Source: CAYVVD01 sp964454975
GTDB taxonomy: Bacteria > Bacteroidota > Ignavibacteria > Kapaibacteriales > UBA2268
Assembly: GCA_964454975.1 (NCBI GenBank)
Contig: CAYVVD010000001.1
Coordinates: 124,001-188,000 of the forward strand
DNA: 64,000 nucleotides
Direction of reading: 5' to 3'
Shown: positions 8,930 to 16,832 of the stretch, piece by piece
Layout: each line of letters begins with the position of its first letter
Numbering within the stretch: position 1 is the stretch's first letter
Notes under the pieces: model-generated
Databases searched by the model: none
The model's input: the letters and a program-made list of their open reading frames with translations, nothing else
What the model was told of the DNA's origin: nothing
Made by a program: the position numbers and the translations under genes

Positions 8930-9982
8930 TTAATTTGCGTGACCATTTCCTTTTTGCCAGGGATGCTCACCCCGCAGAAACATCTCACATTCAAGTACAT
9001 TTTCTTTGCTGCCAATGAAAAGAGGTGTGCGTTCGTGAATTGACTTAGGTTTTTTCTCGAGAATTCTCACATTTCCGTCGGTTGCTCTGCCGCCTGCTTG
9101 TTCAACAAGGAATGCCCATGCATTAGCTTCGTAAACTAATCGTAACTTACCGTTGGGCTGTTCCTTTTTGCCGGGATATAAATAAATACCACCATAGTGC
9201 AAAGTCCTGTGAATATCTGCAACTCCTGAAGCAACATATCTTTGAGTAAATGGCCGTAACTTGTCCTCGGACGGTATTTTTATATAGTCCATGTATTGCT
9301 GGAAGTTTTTATCCCAACTATGGTAATAACCCTCATTAGTACTATAATAAGATGACTTCTTTGGCATTTGAATGTCCTCGAAGGTCAGAAGGAATTCGCC
9401 AAGAGTGGGGTCGTATGTAAATGCATTTACACCATTACCTGTAGTATAAACCAGGAGTGTGCTGCTTCCATAAAGTGCATATCCGGCAGCCTCCTGTTTA
9501 TAACCCGGTTGAAGAACATCCTCCAGTGTTGCAGGGCCCTCAGCATTGGTGTCAATGCGTTTGTATAACGAGAAAATGGTCCCAATTGTAATGTTAATGT
9601 CGATATTCGACGAGCCGTCAAGAGGGTCAAATACCAGGATGTACTTCGCAGGTTTGTTCTTGGGCTGTACATGAATCAACTCATCCTCTTCCTCGGAAGC
9701 CATCACGCATATATTGCCACCCTGGCTCATAGTCCTTTTTATTGTATCATTGGCGTATTCGTCGAGTTTCCTTACATTTTCGCCATGAATATTAATGTTT
9801 TCAGTAAGGCCAAGAATATCATTCAACCCGGCACGACGAACTTCGCGAGTTAGAATCCTGATTGCGAAAGTGAAGTTGTGAAGAATTGCAGAAAACTCAC
9901 CGGTTGCCTGCGGGTGTAAATCTTCTTCCTGGTCAATATACCTTTCCAGCGTTATTAATCGCGATGTTTTAAGAGCCGCCAT
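8930..9982 (-). CDS. fbp: Fructose-1,6-bisphosphatase class I
   Basis: The 350-residue protein has the class I FBPase metal site: 'MASEEEDELI' (about 116-125) and 'VFDPLDGSSNIDINITIGTIFS' (about 138-159, containing DPLDGS), plus the sugar-phosphate binding 'GGIYLYPG' and 'YEANAWAFLVEQAGGRATDG' near 265-300. It hydrolyses fructose 1,6-bisphosphate to fructose 6-phosphate in gluconeogenesis. Length matches the family (about 330-350). It lies convergent to the TPR gene with a 14-base gap, 20 bases downstream of the universal stress protein gene on the same strand. Confidence 0.96.
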   Translation of the reverse strand: MAALKTSRLITLERYIDQEEDLHPQATGEFSAILHNFTFAIRILTREVRRAGLNDILGLTENINIHGENVRKLDEYANDTIKRTMSQGGNICVMASEEEDELIHVQPKNKPAKYILVFDPLDGSSNIDINITIGTIFSLYKRIDTNAEGPATLEDVLQPGYKQEAAGYALYGSSTLLVYTTGNGVNAFTYDPTLGEFLLTFEDIQMPKKSSYYSTNEGYYHSWDKNFQQYMDYIKIPSEDKLRPFTQRYVASGVADIHRTLHYGGIYLYPGKKEQPNGKLRLVYEANAWAFLVEQAGGRATDGNVRILEKKPKSIHERTPLFIGSKENVLECEMFLRGEHPWQKGNGHAN

Positions 9983-10002
9983 AATTTTCCTTTAGTTTAG
10001 CA

Positions 10003-10455
10003 TTACTGCATTCTGACCGACAAAACAGGGCAAGATGCCCTGCGAAGCACTTTTTCGGTTGTACTGCCAAATAGCATATGCTGGAATCCACTTCTTCCAT
10101 GAGTCGCAATGCAGATTAAGTCCATGCAATATTCTTTTGCATAACCCACAATTTGGTCGGATGCTCTGCCAATCAGAATAGCTGTTTCGTATTTTACATT
10201 TTTATCAGAAATTTCATTCTCAAGTTTTTCAAGTTCAATCCGGGCATTCTTTTCCAATTCTTTCTCGAGGTCAACCATACTAATTTGAGAAAATCCCAAG
10301 TCTGCAGGGACTACCGATGGCTCAATCGAATGGACTATGTGCAATTCACTTTTCATCATTGAAGCCAGTTCGAGCGAATAATCAAATGCGTGTCTGAATC
10401 CTTCAGAGAAATCGGTAGGTGCCAGTATTTTCTCGAATTTTATCATTATGCCCAT
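10003..10455 (-). CDS. Universal stress protein (UspA family)
   Basis: A single Usp domain of 150 residues (the start could also be the Met at residue 4 or 5). It opens 'KILAPTDFSEGFRHAFDYSLELA' and ends with the ATP-binding signature 'ATHGRSGFQHMLFGSTTEKV' (GxxG-x9-G-S/T). Proteins with this signature bind ATP and respond to starvation or oxidative stress. It is followed by fbp on the same strand after 20 bases. The partner or trigger is not visible. Confidence 0.92.
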   Translation of the reverse strand: MGIMIKFEKILAPTDFSEGFRHAFDYSLELASMMKSELHIVHSIEPSVVPADLGFSQISMVDLEKELEKNARIELEKLENEISDKNVKYETAILIGRASDQIVGYAKEYCMDLICIATHGRSGFQHMLFGSTTEKVLRRASCPVLSVRMQ

Positions 10456-10496
10456 AACATGTTAAGATTAAAATACTTAAGCTATGCCTAAATACA

Positions 10497-10521
10497 AAGA
10501 AAAAAGGCGGCTGAGCCGCCT
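10497..10521 (-). terminator. Rho-independent terminator downstream of the Mor-like gene
   Basis: A perfect hairpin with 8-bp arms AAGGCGGC/GCCGCCTT (10503-10510 and 10514-10521) and a 3-base loop, followed on the minus strand by a T-rich run (TTTTTTCTTT, complement of 10493-10502). It lies four bases after the stop of the minus-strand gene ending at 10525, so it closes the Mor-like transcript before the Usp gene. Confidence 0.9.
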
Positions 10522-10524
10522 TCG

Positions 10525-10788
10525 TTAATTAATTTTCTTCCTGAAAGATTTCAGGAACTGTTCGGACACTTTCAATTCCTGCGCAAGCTGTTTAATAGTT
10601 TTGTCTTTGTGCTGCTTCATGTATCGTATGATGAAAGTATCCAACCGCGATATTTTGGGTACATAGAAACTCATGCCGCTATAGTGCCTCAGAAGTTGTC
10701 TTACTGCCTCGATGCCGCAAATTGATGAAATTAACTGCAGATCCTCTGTCAGTTCGTTTTCGCTGATTGCTTCATAAATGTCTTTCAT
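10525..10788 (-). CDS. Mor-transcription-activator-like small DNA-binding protein
   Basis: An 87-residue protein. Its first half ('LTEDLQLISSICGIEAV' at about 13-29, then 'YVPK' near 43-46) matches the pattern of the Mor/C family of phage Mu, in which an acidic helical stretch is followed by 'G-x-x-x-Y-I/V-P-K'. Its C-terminus ('TIKQLAQELKVSEQFLKSFRKK', described only) looks like a helix-turn-helix. Mor proteins activate middle-phase phage promoters, and bacterial homologs of this size are often chromosomal. It sits next to phage-like repressor genes at 10808-12179, which supports a regulatory role. Assignment is by pattern only. Confidence 0.55.
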   Translation of the reverse strand: MKDIYEAISENELTEDLQLISSICGIEAVRQLLRHYSGMSFYVPKISRLDTFIIRYMKQHKDKTIKQLAQELKVSEQFLKSFRKKIN

Positions 10789-10807
10789 GTTCTCCTCAGA
10801 ATTTTGT

Positions 10808-11017
10808 TTATAAATCAGTGTGAAAATTATTATCGAGATAATCGTTGACTATGAATTTCAGGTCGTCAAGTAAATCGGTATCTAACTTTTTTGTTGACTT
10901 GATCGCTTCTATTGTTTCGTTTAGTATTGCTGTACATAGAGAAATATTCTCCAGCTCTTTGTAATCCCCTGAATTCAGCATATCCAGGGTTTCTCTGATT
11001 TTGTTCTTTCCTTCCAT
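10808..11017 (-). CDS. Small helical protein of unknown function
   Basis: A 69-residue, acidic, probably all-helical protein starting MEGKNKIRETLDMLNSGDYK. A Shine-Dalgarno-like AAAGG lies upstream. It is 19 bases upstream of the Mor-like gene and reads in the same direction, so the two are probably cotranscribed. It is divergent from the XRE-type gene at 11156, with which it shares a 138-base promoter region. I do not recognise the family. The size and position are those of small phage-derived regulators or antirepressors, but nothing in the sequence proves that. Confidence 0.5.
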   Translation of the reverse strand: MEGKNKIRETLDMLNSGDYKELENISLCTAILNETIEAIKSTKKLDTDLLDDLKFIVNDYLDNNFHTDL

Positions 11018-11047
11018 GTTAAAGCCTTTAATTTGTTTTATGTTTAA

Positions 11048-11072
11048 TTATTGCTTATATTAAAAGCAATAA
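11048..11072. promoter_or_regulatory. Perfect inverted repeat, candidate repressor operator
   Basis: The arms TTATTGCTT (11048-11056) and AAGCAATAA (11064-11072) are exact reverse complements, separated by ATATTAA. The repeat sits in the middle of the divergent region between the small minus-strand gene (start 11017) and the plus-strand XRE-type gene (start 11156). A dimeric HTH repressor would bind such a 25-bp dyad. The adjoining run of TA repeats (11080-11093) could be part of a -10 region. Function is inferred from position. Confidence 0.5.
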
Positions 11073-11155
11073 CAACTGAATATATATATATATAACGCTG
11101 CAATAATATGTAATAAATACACAAGAGGCAAAAAAAATATTGTGAAAAGATTTAA

Positions 11156-11545
11156 ATGATAGATAGATTAAACATAGAGATTGGGGAGCGACTTAAAGAA
11201 ATCCGTGGAATAATCAACGAAGGAGGCTGGCTCTCTTCTAACCAGCTTGCATACCTTCTCGGTATTAGTGGTGATGTAATTCGAAATATCGAATCCGGCA
11301 GGACTTCTATACCTGCCAAAGTGCTTGCAGATCTTTACAGGCGAGGTATAAACCCGGTTTACATTATTTCAGGAGAGGGTTCAATTTTTGCGGATAACAG
11401 CAGGGGAAAGGAATTATACCAAATTATTACCAGCAAGGAAAAATCTGAAGAATCAATTATTATCCGTAAAGTAGCGGAAGGTTCAGGTGGGGAAAATTAC
11501 TACCGCGTGGCTGCAGGTAAATTCAGGAAAAAAGATGCAAAGTGA
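11156..11545 (+). CDS. XRE/CI-type helix-turn-helix regulator
   Basis: A 129-residue protein with an N-terminal HTH at about residues 22-65 ('LSSNQLAYLLGISGDVIRNIE', 'GRTSIPAKVLADLYRRGINPVYIISGEG'). This is the arrangement of the phage CI repressor HTH family, whose members end this domain in '(N)PxWLLtGeGpmf'. The C-terminal 50 residues are polar and unlike a peptidase. The regulator's expected S24 peptidase half is encoded by the next gene, which overlaps its end by 11 bases. It likely controls the divergent genes through the inverted repeat at 11048-11072. Confidence 0.75.
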   Translation: MIDRLNIEIGERLKEIRGIINEGGWLSSNQLAYLLGISGDVIRNIESGRTSIPAKVLADLYRRGINPVYIISGEGSIFADNSRGKELYQIITSKEKSEESIIIRKVAEGSGGENYYRVAAGKFRKKDAK

Positions 11546-12179
11546 TTTCATAAGCAGGATTAAATCGGCTTCTAATTACGATCTTTATAAACTTGCAAAA
11601 AGCCTGTTAATCAGGGAGATGCTTGGTGAAAAACAACTAAAGGAAAGAATTGAATTAGTTTATGAAGAAAGTATCCTCCGCGATAAGGCTATATTCGGAC
11701 GCGCTTTGGAAGACGCAATTAACATTTCAAACTCACTGAACTTCCCGGGTACTGAGACGAGAATAACTCAAATCCAACCGCTTGGCTTGATTAATAGAGA
11801 TGAGACAGCCTCACTCTTGTCTACACTTAGCATGAAGGATGCCGGATTGCAATATGACGGCAATGTAGTTCCGGAAATTAACCCGGAAATTAATATTGAC
11901 AGTGACGAACTCGAAGTGTGCGAGGTAAGTGGCGATTCAATGATTGGGGCAAGGATACACGATGGCGACAAACTACTTGTAAATAAAAATCTAACACCCA
12001 TTGACGGGGATATAATTGTAGCAAAAGTGGACGGTGCATTATTTGTGAAGCGTTATAAAATAATCAATGGAACAAGATGGCTATTCCCTGAAAATGAAGA
12101 TTATGATGCATTAAAACTGGGGCAGGGCATTGACTATGAGTTCTATGGTGTTGTGAAGCACGTATTTTTCAGTGTGTGA
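11535..12179 (+). CDS. S24-family (LexA/UmuD/CI-like) self-cleaving peptidase
   Basis: Using the ATG at 11535 gives 214 residues. The C-terminal half is a UmuD/LexA-type peptidase: 'EVSGDSMIGARIHDGD' holds the nucleophile Ser135, and 'VDGALFVKRY' holds the general base Lys172. Their 37-residue spacing equals that of LexA and UmuD. An Ala103-Gly104 bond lies 32 residues before Ser135, close to the 35-36 seen in LexA/UmuD, and may be the self-cleavage site. The N-terminal 70 residues are helical and carry no clear DNA-binding motif. An upstream in-frame ATG at 11487 would lie deep inside the previous gene and is less likely. It probably acts with the HTH protein as a split SOS-type repressor. 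Confidence 0.8.
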   Translation: MQSDFISRIKSASNYDLYKLAKSLLIREMLGEKQLKERIELVYEESILRDKAIFGRALEDAINISNSLNFPGTETRITQIQPLGLINRDETASLLSTLSMKDAGLQYDGNVVPEINPEINIDSDELEVCEVSGDSMIGARIHDGDKLLVNKNLTPIDGDIIVAKVDGALFVKRYKIINGTRWLFPENEDYDALKLGQGIDYEFYGVVKHVFFSV

Positions 12180-12214
12180 GGAATTCTCTGTACCAGGTAC
12201 TATGTAATAATATT

Positions 12215-13039
12215 CTATTGGGTTAGCAAATCATTGCTTTTGTAAATGCTCAGGGTATTAATATCCATTGCCGAAATGCGCCTGCCTCCTATGAATCGTT
12301 TCTTGTAATATGTACTTTCAAGTGATGAAACAGTAACGCCATAGCGGGAACTTGCATGAGCAAATAAATCATCTCCAAGAAAGATGCCTACATGAGAAGC
12401 ATATTGACGGTTGTAGGTATGGAAGAATATCATATCACCAAACTGGAGGTGATCTCTTTCAATTTCGTTGCCAACTTTAATTTGTTCACGTGCAGTACGA
12501 GGGAGCATAATATTGCTGGTTTCGAGAAAAACAGCACGAACAAATGCCGAACAGTCAATTGCTTTTTCTGTTGTGCCACCGAAGCGATATGGTGTTCCAA
12601 GCCAATCGAGGATAGTTTCCATCAACTCAGATTTCTTGAACCCGGATTCTGTAAATTCTTCATCCTCACCTTCGGAAACATATGCAAGCCAGAGCATGTT
12701 GAAGGTTTCTATGTCAACTTCAACGTCGTCTTCGGCAATTAATTCTTCAATGTCTTCTCCTGCTTCACCTTCAATTTCTTCATTGGTTGATAATTCTTCG
12801 GCTTCGGTCTGATTCATATATTGGTTTTTCAGGCTGTCGTTAAGAGACGGTTCAAGGCCGGCAATCTGGCTGACTTCCTCAGAGGAAGAGCGGATTAATT
12901 CAAGCGCTTCCTGCTTTGTTTTTTCAGGGTTATAGTAGCGTCTTTGCCGGGCATCGGCATCGAACACCTGTGTCAGGAAAATTACTGCTACTAATACCGA
13001 AATTAGTAAGTTCCCAGCGAACCTCTTTGTTTTAATCAT
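12215..13039 (-). CDS. NlpC/P60-family cell-wall endopeptidase, exported
   Basis: The 274-residue protein begins with a signal peptide (about 1-30, hydrophobic core LLISVLVAVIFLTQ). A Glu-rich low-complexity stretch (about 76-110) follows, then an NlpC/P60 domain at about 135-255. The catalytic Cys163 lies in 'IDCSAF', His216 in 'ASHVGIF' and His228 in 'FAHASS'. These enzymes cut peptide stems of peptidoglycan, typically between D-Glu and diamino acid. The acidic linker is unusual in size. It is divergent from the nitrilase gene at 13254; the 214 bases between hold no gene that I can support. Confidence 0.9.
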   Translation of the reverse strand: MIKTKRFAGNLLISVLVAVIFLTQVFDADARQRRYYNPEKTKQEALELIRSSSEEVSQIAGLEPSLNDSLKNQYMNQTEAEELSTNEEIEGEAGEDIEELIAEDDVEVDIETFNMLWLAYVSEGEDEEFTESGFKKSELMETILDWLGTPYRFGGTTEKAIDCSAFVRAVFLETSNIMLPRTAREQIKVGNEIERDHLQFGDMIFFHTYNRQYASHVGIFLGDDLFAHASSRYGVTVSSLESTYYKKRFIGGRRISAMDINTLSIYKSNDLLTQ

Positions 13040-13253
13040 AACGCCTTGTTGATTTGTTCTTGTTTCCCAAAACCCTGCGTAAACACATAAGTATAATCTG
13101 TGTAATAATTTGCACAGATTCAGATATGCAATTAACGAAATTTTCTCAAGGAATAAAATTAAAAATCACTTTTTCATTAATATTCATTCATTGTGGGTTT
13201 ATTAATTTTAAAGTTGTAATTTATTTTATTTCATTGATTTATTATTCAGAGAA

Positions 13254-14054
13254 ATGAGTATTAGTTTATCAGTAGTACAGTTCAAACCTGGGCTTGAAAA
13301 ATCTAAGGAAAATTTTGAATTTATTAATAGAAAGTCAAAGGATATTGATGCAGATATAATTGTATTCCCGGAATTATCTACTTCCGGGTATTTATATACT
13401 TCGACCGAATCGTTGGTAAAACATGCAATGCCGTTTAATGATGAACGAATATCTGAAATTCAATTTGTCTCCACAGAACTTAATAAGATAATTATATTTG
13501 GTTTTCCTGAAATTGAATCCGGAAAATTTTACAATTCAGCTGCGATATTGTTCCCTGAATCGTCGTTTAGCACGGTTTACAGGAAAATACATTTGTTCTA
13601 CAAGGAGTCGCTTGTTTTTGAACAGGGAAATAAACCATTCAGCGTAATAAATTATAAACCTATGGATATTAACATCGGCACAATGATTTGCTATGACTGG
13701 CGTTTCCCTGAAGCAGCCCGTTCGCTGGGTTTACAAGGAGCTGATTTGATTGTATGCCCCTCTAATCTGGTTACAAATGTATGGCATATTGCTATGCCTG
13801 CACGGGCACTGGAGAATAAGGTTTACCTTGCAGTAGCTAACAGGACTGGGGACGAAGAAAGGGGAGAAGAGAAGTTGCATTTTAACGGAAAATCCGCTAT
13901 TTATGGATACAATGGAGAAGAAGTAGCGATTGCCACTGAGAGCAGCGAAGAGATAATCACTTTTGAGATTGAACCGGAGAAAACAAGAGACAAAAGCTTT
14001 AATGAGTTTAATAATATTTTCAGGGACCGGCGTCCCGGGTTATATAATATCTAA
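13254..14054 (+). CDS. Carbon-nitrogen hydrolase (nitrilase superfamily)
   Basis: A 266-residue single-domain enzyme with the full catalytic triad: Glu40 ('FPELSTSGY'), Lys111 ('YRKIHLF') and Cys146 ('MICYDWRFPEAAR'). The order and spacing are those of amidase branch enzymes such as omega-amidase/Nit2. They hydrolyse amides of small carboxylic acids. The substrate is not shown by the sequence. The stop lies 9 bases before folB, so it is likely the first gene of the folB-folK-dnaG-ybbR operon. Confidence 0.85.
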   Translation: MSISLSVVQFKPGLEKSKENFEFINRKSKDIDADIIVFPELSTSGYLYTSTESLVKHAMPFNDERISEIQFVSTELNKIIIFGFPEIESGKFYNSAAILFPESSFSTVYRKIHLFYKESLVFEQGNKPFSVINYKPMDINIGTMICYDWRFPEAARSLGLQGADLIVCPSNLVTNVWHIAMPARALENKVYLAVANRTGDEERGEEKLHFNGKSAIYGYNGEEVAIATESSEEIITFEIEPEKTRDKSFNEFNNIFRDRRPGLYNI

Positions 14055-14063
14055 AGGATCGAA

Positions 14064-14456
14064 ATGAAGACATCCTCACTTACAAAATTATCAATTAAAA
14101 ACGCTGAGTTTTATGCATACCATGGTGTGAAAAAAGAGGAACAAAAGCTTGGAGGTAAATATCAGGTTGATTTAGACTTGTGGTATGATGCACGTAACGC
14201 CATTGTAAAGGATGATGTGGCTCATGCGTTGAATTATGAAGAAGCAATGTATTGTATAGCCGAAGTTATCAGCTCTGAATCGTTGCGCCTGGTTGAAACA
14301 CTTGCTAATGAAATCTTAAACATGGTTATGGAACGTTTCAGGCTTTTACATAAAGCCAGGGTCAGGATTAGAAAATTAAGCGTACCTATTAAACGAATCG
14401 TTGATTGCATAGAAGTAGAGCAGACAATGGAAAGAACCGCCAGTGATGAAAACTGA
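14064..14456 (+). CDS. folB: Dihydroneopterin aldolase
   Basis: A 130-residue FolB with 'LSIKNAEFYAYHGVKKEEQKLGGKYQVDLDLW' type N-terminus (family motif FxGYHGxxxxEr..GQxF.vDl), 'NYEEAMYCIAEVI' and 'LVETLANEI'. It converts dihydroneopterin to 6-hydroxymethyldihydropterin and glycolaldehyde in folate synthesis. Its end overlaps the start of folK by 11-14 bases, which fits a coupled pair for consecutive steps of the pathway. Confidence 0.93.
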   Translation: MKTSSLTKLSIKNAEFYAYHGVKKEEQKLGGKYQVDLDLWYDARNAIVKDDVAHALNYEEAMYCIAEVISSESLRLVETLANEILNMVMERFRLLHKARVRIRKLSVPIKRIVDCIEVEQTMERTASDEN

Positions 14457-14961
14457 TATCCATGAAGTTCTGCTTTCCATGGGTTCAAATATTGGGAATC
14501 GCTACAAACTTCTTAATGATGCTGTAAATGAACTGGCGAATTCGGGTGTAATAAGTGATATAAAAATTTCATCTGTTTTTGAAACCGAGCCTTATGGTCC
14601 TAAGAATCAGCCCTGGTTTCTGAACATGGCTATAAGCGGAAAAACTGAATTTCCGCCATTTCGGCTTATTTGCATTTTAAAAAGTCTTGAATATTTGCTG
14701 GGGAGAAGACCCAGGGCAAAATGGCATGAAAGGGAAGTGGATATAGATATTTTGTTCTTTGATGCAGATATAATTGAATCAAAATCTCTTAAAATACCAC
14801 ACCCTGATTTAAAAAACAGGCGTTTTGTTTTGCTCCCTGCATCCGAGATTGCCGGTAGTTGGAAAAGCCCTTTGAATGGTGAAAGCATTATTGATATGCT
14901 GGAAAACTGCGAGGATGAGACATTGATAGTAAAATCAAAACGAAAAATTGAAATAAAATGA
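14443..14961 (+). CDS. folK: 2-amino-4-hydroxy-6-hydroxymethyldihydropteridine pyrophosphokinase
   Basis: A 172-residue HPPK with 'LSMGSNIGNRYKLL' (family SLGSNLGdr), 'VFETEPYGPKNQPWFLNMAI' and 'WHEREVDIDILFFD' (the R-x-x-x-x-D-I-D-I/L-L metal site), followed by 'IPHPDLKNRRFVLLPASEI'. It transfers pyrophosphate from ATP to hydroxymethyldihydropterin. The start could be GTG at 14443 or ATG at 14446. The stop TGA shares bases with the ATG of dnaG. Confidence 0.95.
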   Translation: MMKTDIHEVLLSMGSNIGNRYKLLNDAVNELANSGVISDIKISSVFETEPYGPKNQPWFLNMAISGKTEFPPFRLICILKSLEYLLGRRPRAKWHEREVDIDILFFDADIIESKSLKIPHPDLKNRRFVLLPASEIAGSWKSPLNGESIIDMLENCEDETLIVKSKRKIEIK

Positions 14962-16832
14962 TTCCGGAAGAAATAGTTGAGCAAATTAAGTCTGAATCTG
15001 ACATTGTCGGGATCATAGGGGAAGACGTAAATCTTATTCAGAGAGGGAGGAATTTTGTTGGGCTCTGTCCATTCCACAATGAGAAAACTCCTTCATTTAC
15101 CGTGACTCCCGAGAAGAATATTTACAAATGTTTTGGTTGTGGAAAAGCAGGAAATGCCATTACTTTCTCAATGGAATTTCGCGGCCTTACCTATCCTGAA
15201 GCATTGAGGTATGTTGCCTCCAAGTCCGGTATTCATATCCCTGAGAATTTAACAAAGGGCGAAAAACAGAAACAGGGAAAAAAAGAGCAAGCATTTGAAG
15301 CTGCTGAACTTGCCTCCGAATTCTTTCATAAGCTATTATTTGAAAAGCCAGGGAAGCATGCACTTGATTATTTTCTTGGCAGAGGTTTTAGCAGTGAATC
15401 CATAACTAAGTTCAGGCTTGGCTTTGCACCTGATTCCTGGGATGCTACTGGTAAATATCTTAAGAAGAAAAATATAAGCGAAGAAGCCATTAATAATGCA
15501 GGCCTGTTGGTTGAAAAAGATTCAGGTGGCTTTTATGACCGTTTTCGTGGAAGGGCAATATTTCCGGTAAGAGACTTCTTGGGCAGGGTAATTGCATTTG
15601 GAGCAAGAATTCTTTCAGAGGAAAATAATCAACCAAAATATATTAACTCACCCCAATGTCTTATTTATGACAAAAGCAAAGTGTTATATGGCCTGTACGA
15701 AGCTAAACAGGAAATCAGAAAACAGAACGGTGCCCTGTTGACAGAGGGCTATTCTGATGTAATTAGCCTCCATCAGGCCGGATTTGAAAATGCAATTGCT
15801 TCAAGCGGCACTTCACTTACAAATGAGCAGCTACATCTATTATACAGATACACAAAGACGATATTTTTGGTTTATGACAGCGACAACGCCGGTTTAAAAG
15901 CGGCTGAAAGAGCAATTGAGCTGGCACTTCCATTTGGCTTTTCGGTCAGGGTTGTAAAACTTGAAAAAGGTGAAGACCCCGATAGCATTATTAAAAAAGG
16001 GGGGAAGAGCAGCTTCGATTTTTATCTAAGAGGTGCTGGTGATTTCGTAAAGTTTGTAGTCGGAAACAGGGAAGAATCAAAGGACTTCGAAAGGCCGGAA
16101 TACCGCTCAAAATTAATGTCTTACCTTGTCAGGCTTGTTAAATCTATCCCTGAACGTCTTCAGCATGATTTTTATATTGAGGCGATAAACAACAGGCTTG
16201 GATTAAATGCCAGACAAATCGAGGAAATTTACCGCGAGAAAGGCAAACCGGATAATAAATCAAGATCAAACTCAGGCAACAACGGTTCTACAATTGAATT
16301 TCATGATTTGACTGAGAGCGATACTTCTACAAAATTAAAAGAAATCAGGGAGAGAATTGCAAACTTAGGTGGTGCTGAAAGGGAAATTTTTAAAATGGCT
16401 GTTCAAAGTCAGGCCGATTTTATGAAATTGAGGAAAGAATACAATATTGGTCCTGAAGATATGACAAGCGCCGATGGTTCACGCATTATGGGAATCATTA
16501 GCGAAATTGCTGATGAAGGAAAAGATATACTGGATGCTTCAATTACCGGAAATATGCCCGAATCATTTAAATTGATTCTTACTGAATTTGCTTTTGAAGG
16601 TGATTCACCTTCAGCAAAATGGACGGAATTCACTGGTGAGAGGGAACCTCTTGATAAAAAGCGCCTGTTTAAAGATATTGCGGGAAAGTTACGGCTTGCC
16701 CAACTTGAACGGGAAAGAAATAAATTACTTAATTTAATGAAATCCGAAAAGGGCAGTGTTAAAGAAATTCAAATGAGAATTGTACAGATTGATAATGAAA
16801 GAAACTCTATAATTGCAGACTCTGAGCGATGA
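14958..16832 (+). CDS. dnaG: DNA primase
   Basis: A 624-residue DnaG with the CHC2 zinc finger at Cys37, His40, Cys58 and Cys61 ('LCPFHNEKTPSF', 'YKCFGCGKAGN'). The catalytic core carries 'RGRAIFPVRDFLGRVIAFGARIL' and a Toprim domain with Glu263 ('TEGYSD') and Asp307-Ser-Asp309 ('VYDSDNAGLKAAERA'). The C-terminal helicase-binding region (about 440-624) is helical and divergent, as is usual. It makes RNA primers for replication. It is coupled by overlap to folK before and ybbR after. Confidence 0.95.
   Translation: MIPEEIVEQIKSESDIVGIIGEDVNLIQRGRNFVGLCPFHNEKTPSFTVTPEKNIYKCFGCGKAGNAITFSMEFRGLTYPEALRYVASKSGIHIPENLTKGEKQKQGKKEQAFEAAELASEFFHKLLFEKPGKHALDYFLGRGFSSESITKFRLGFAPDSWDATGKYLKKKNISEEAINNAGLLVEKDSGGFYDRFRGRAIFPVRDFLGRVIAFGARILSEENNQPKYINSPQCLIYDKSKVLYGLYEAKQEIRKQNGALLTEGYSDVISLHQAGFENAIASSGTSLTNEQLHLLYRYTKTIFLVYDSDNAGLKAAERAIELALPFGFSVRVVKLEKGEDPDSIIKKGGKSSFDFYLRGAGDFVKFVVGNREESKDFERPEYRSKLMSYLVRLVKSIPERLQHDFYIEAINNRLGLNARQIEEIYREKGKPDNKSRSNSGNNGSTIEFHDLTESDTSTKLKEIRERIANLGGAEREIFKMAVQSQADFMKLRKEYNIGPEDMTSADGSRIMGIISEIADEGKDILDASITGNMPESFKLILTEFAFEGDSPSAKWTEFTGEREPLDKKRLFKDIAGKLRLAQLERERNKLLNLMKSEKGSVKEIQMRIVQIDNERNSIIADSER

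Noticed and set aside
11487..11534. Earlier ATG for the S24 peptidase
   Set aside because: It would extend far into the HTH gene; the ATG at 11535 gives the usual short overlap.
13054..13257. Plus-strand frame of 67 codons in the space before the nitrilase
   Set aside because: AT-rich composition, no domain, and it overlaps the nitrilase start.
14607..15077. Minus-strand frame of 156 codons over folK and dnaG
   Set aside because: Antisense to two certain genes; no motif of its own.
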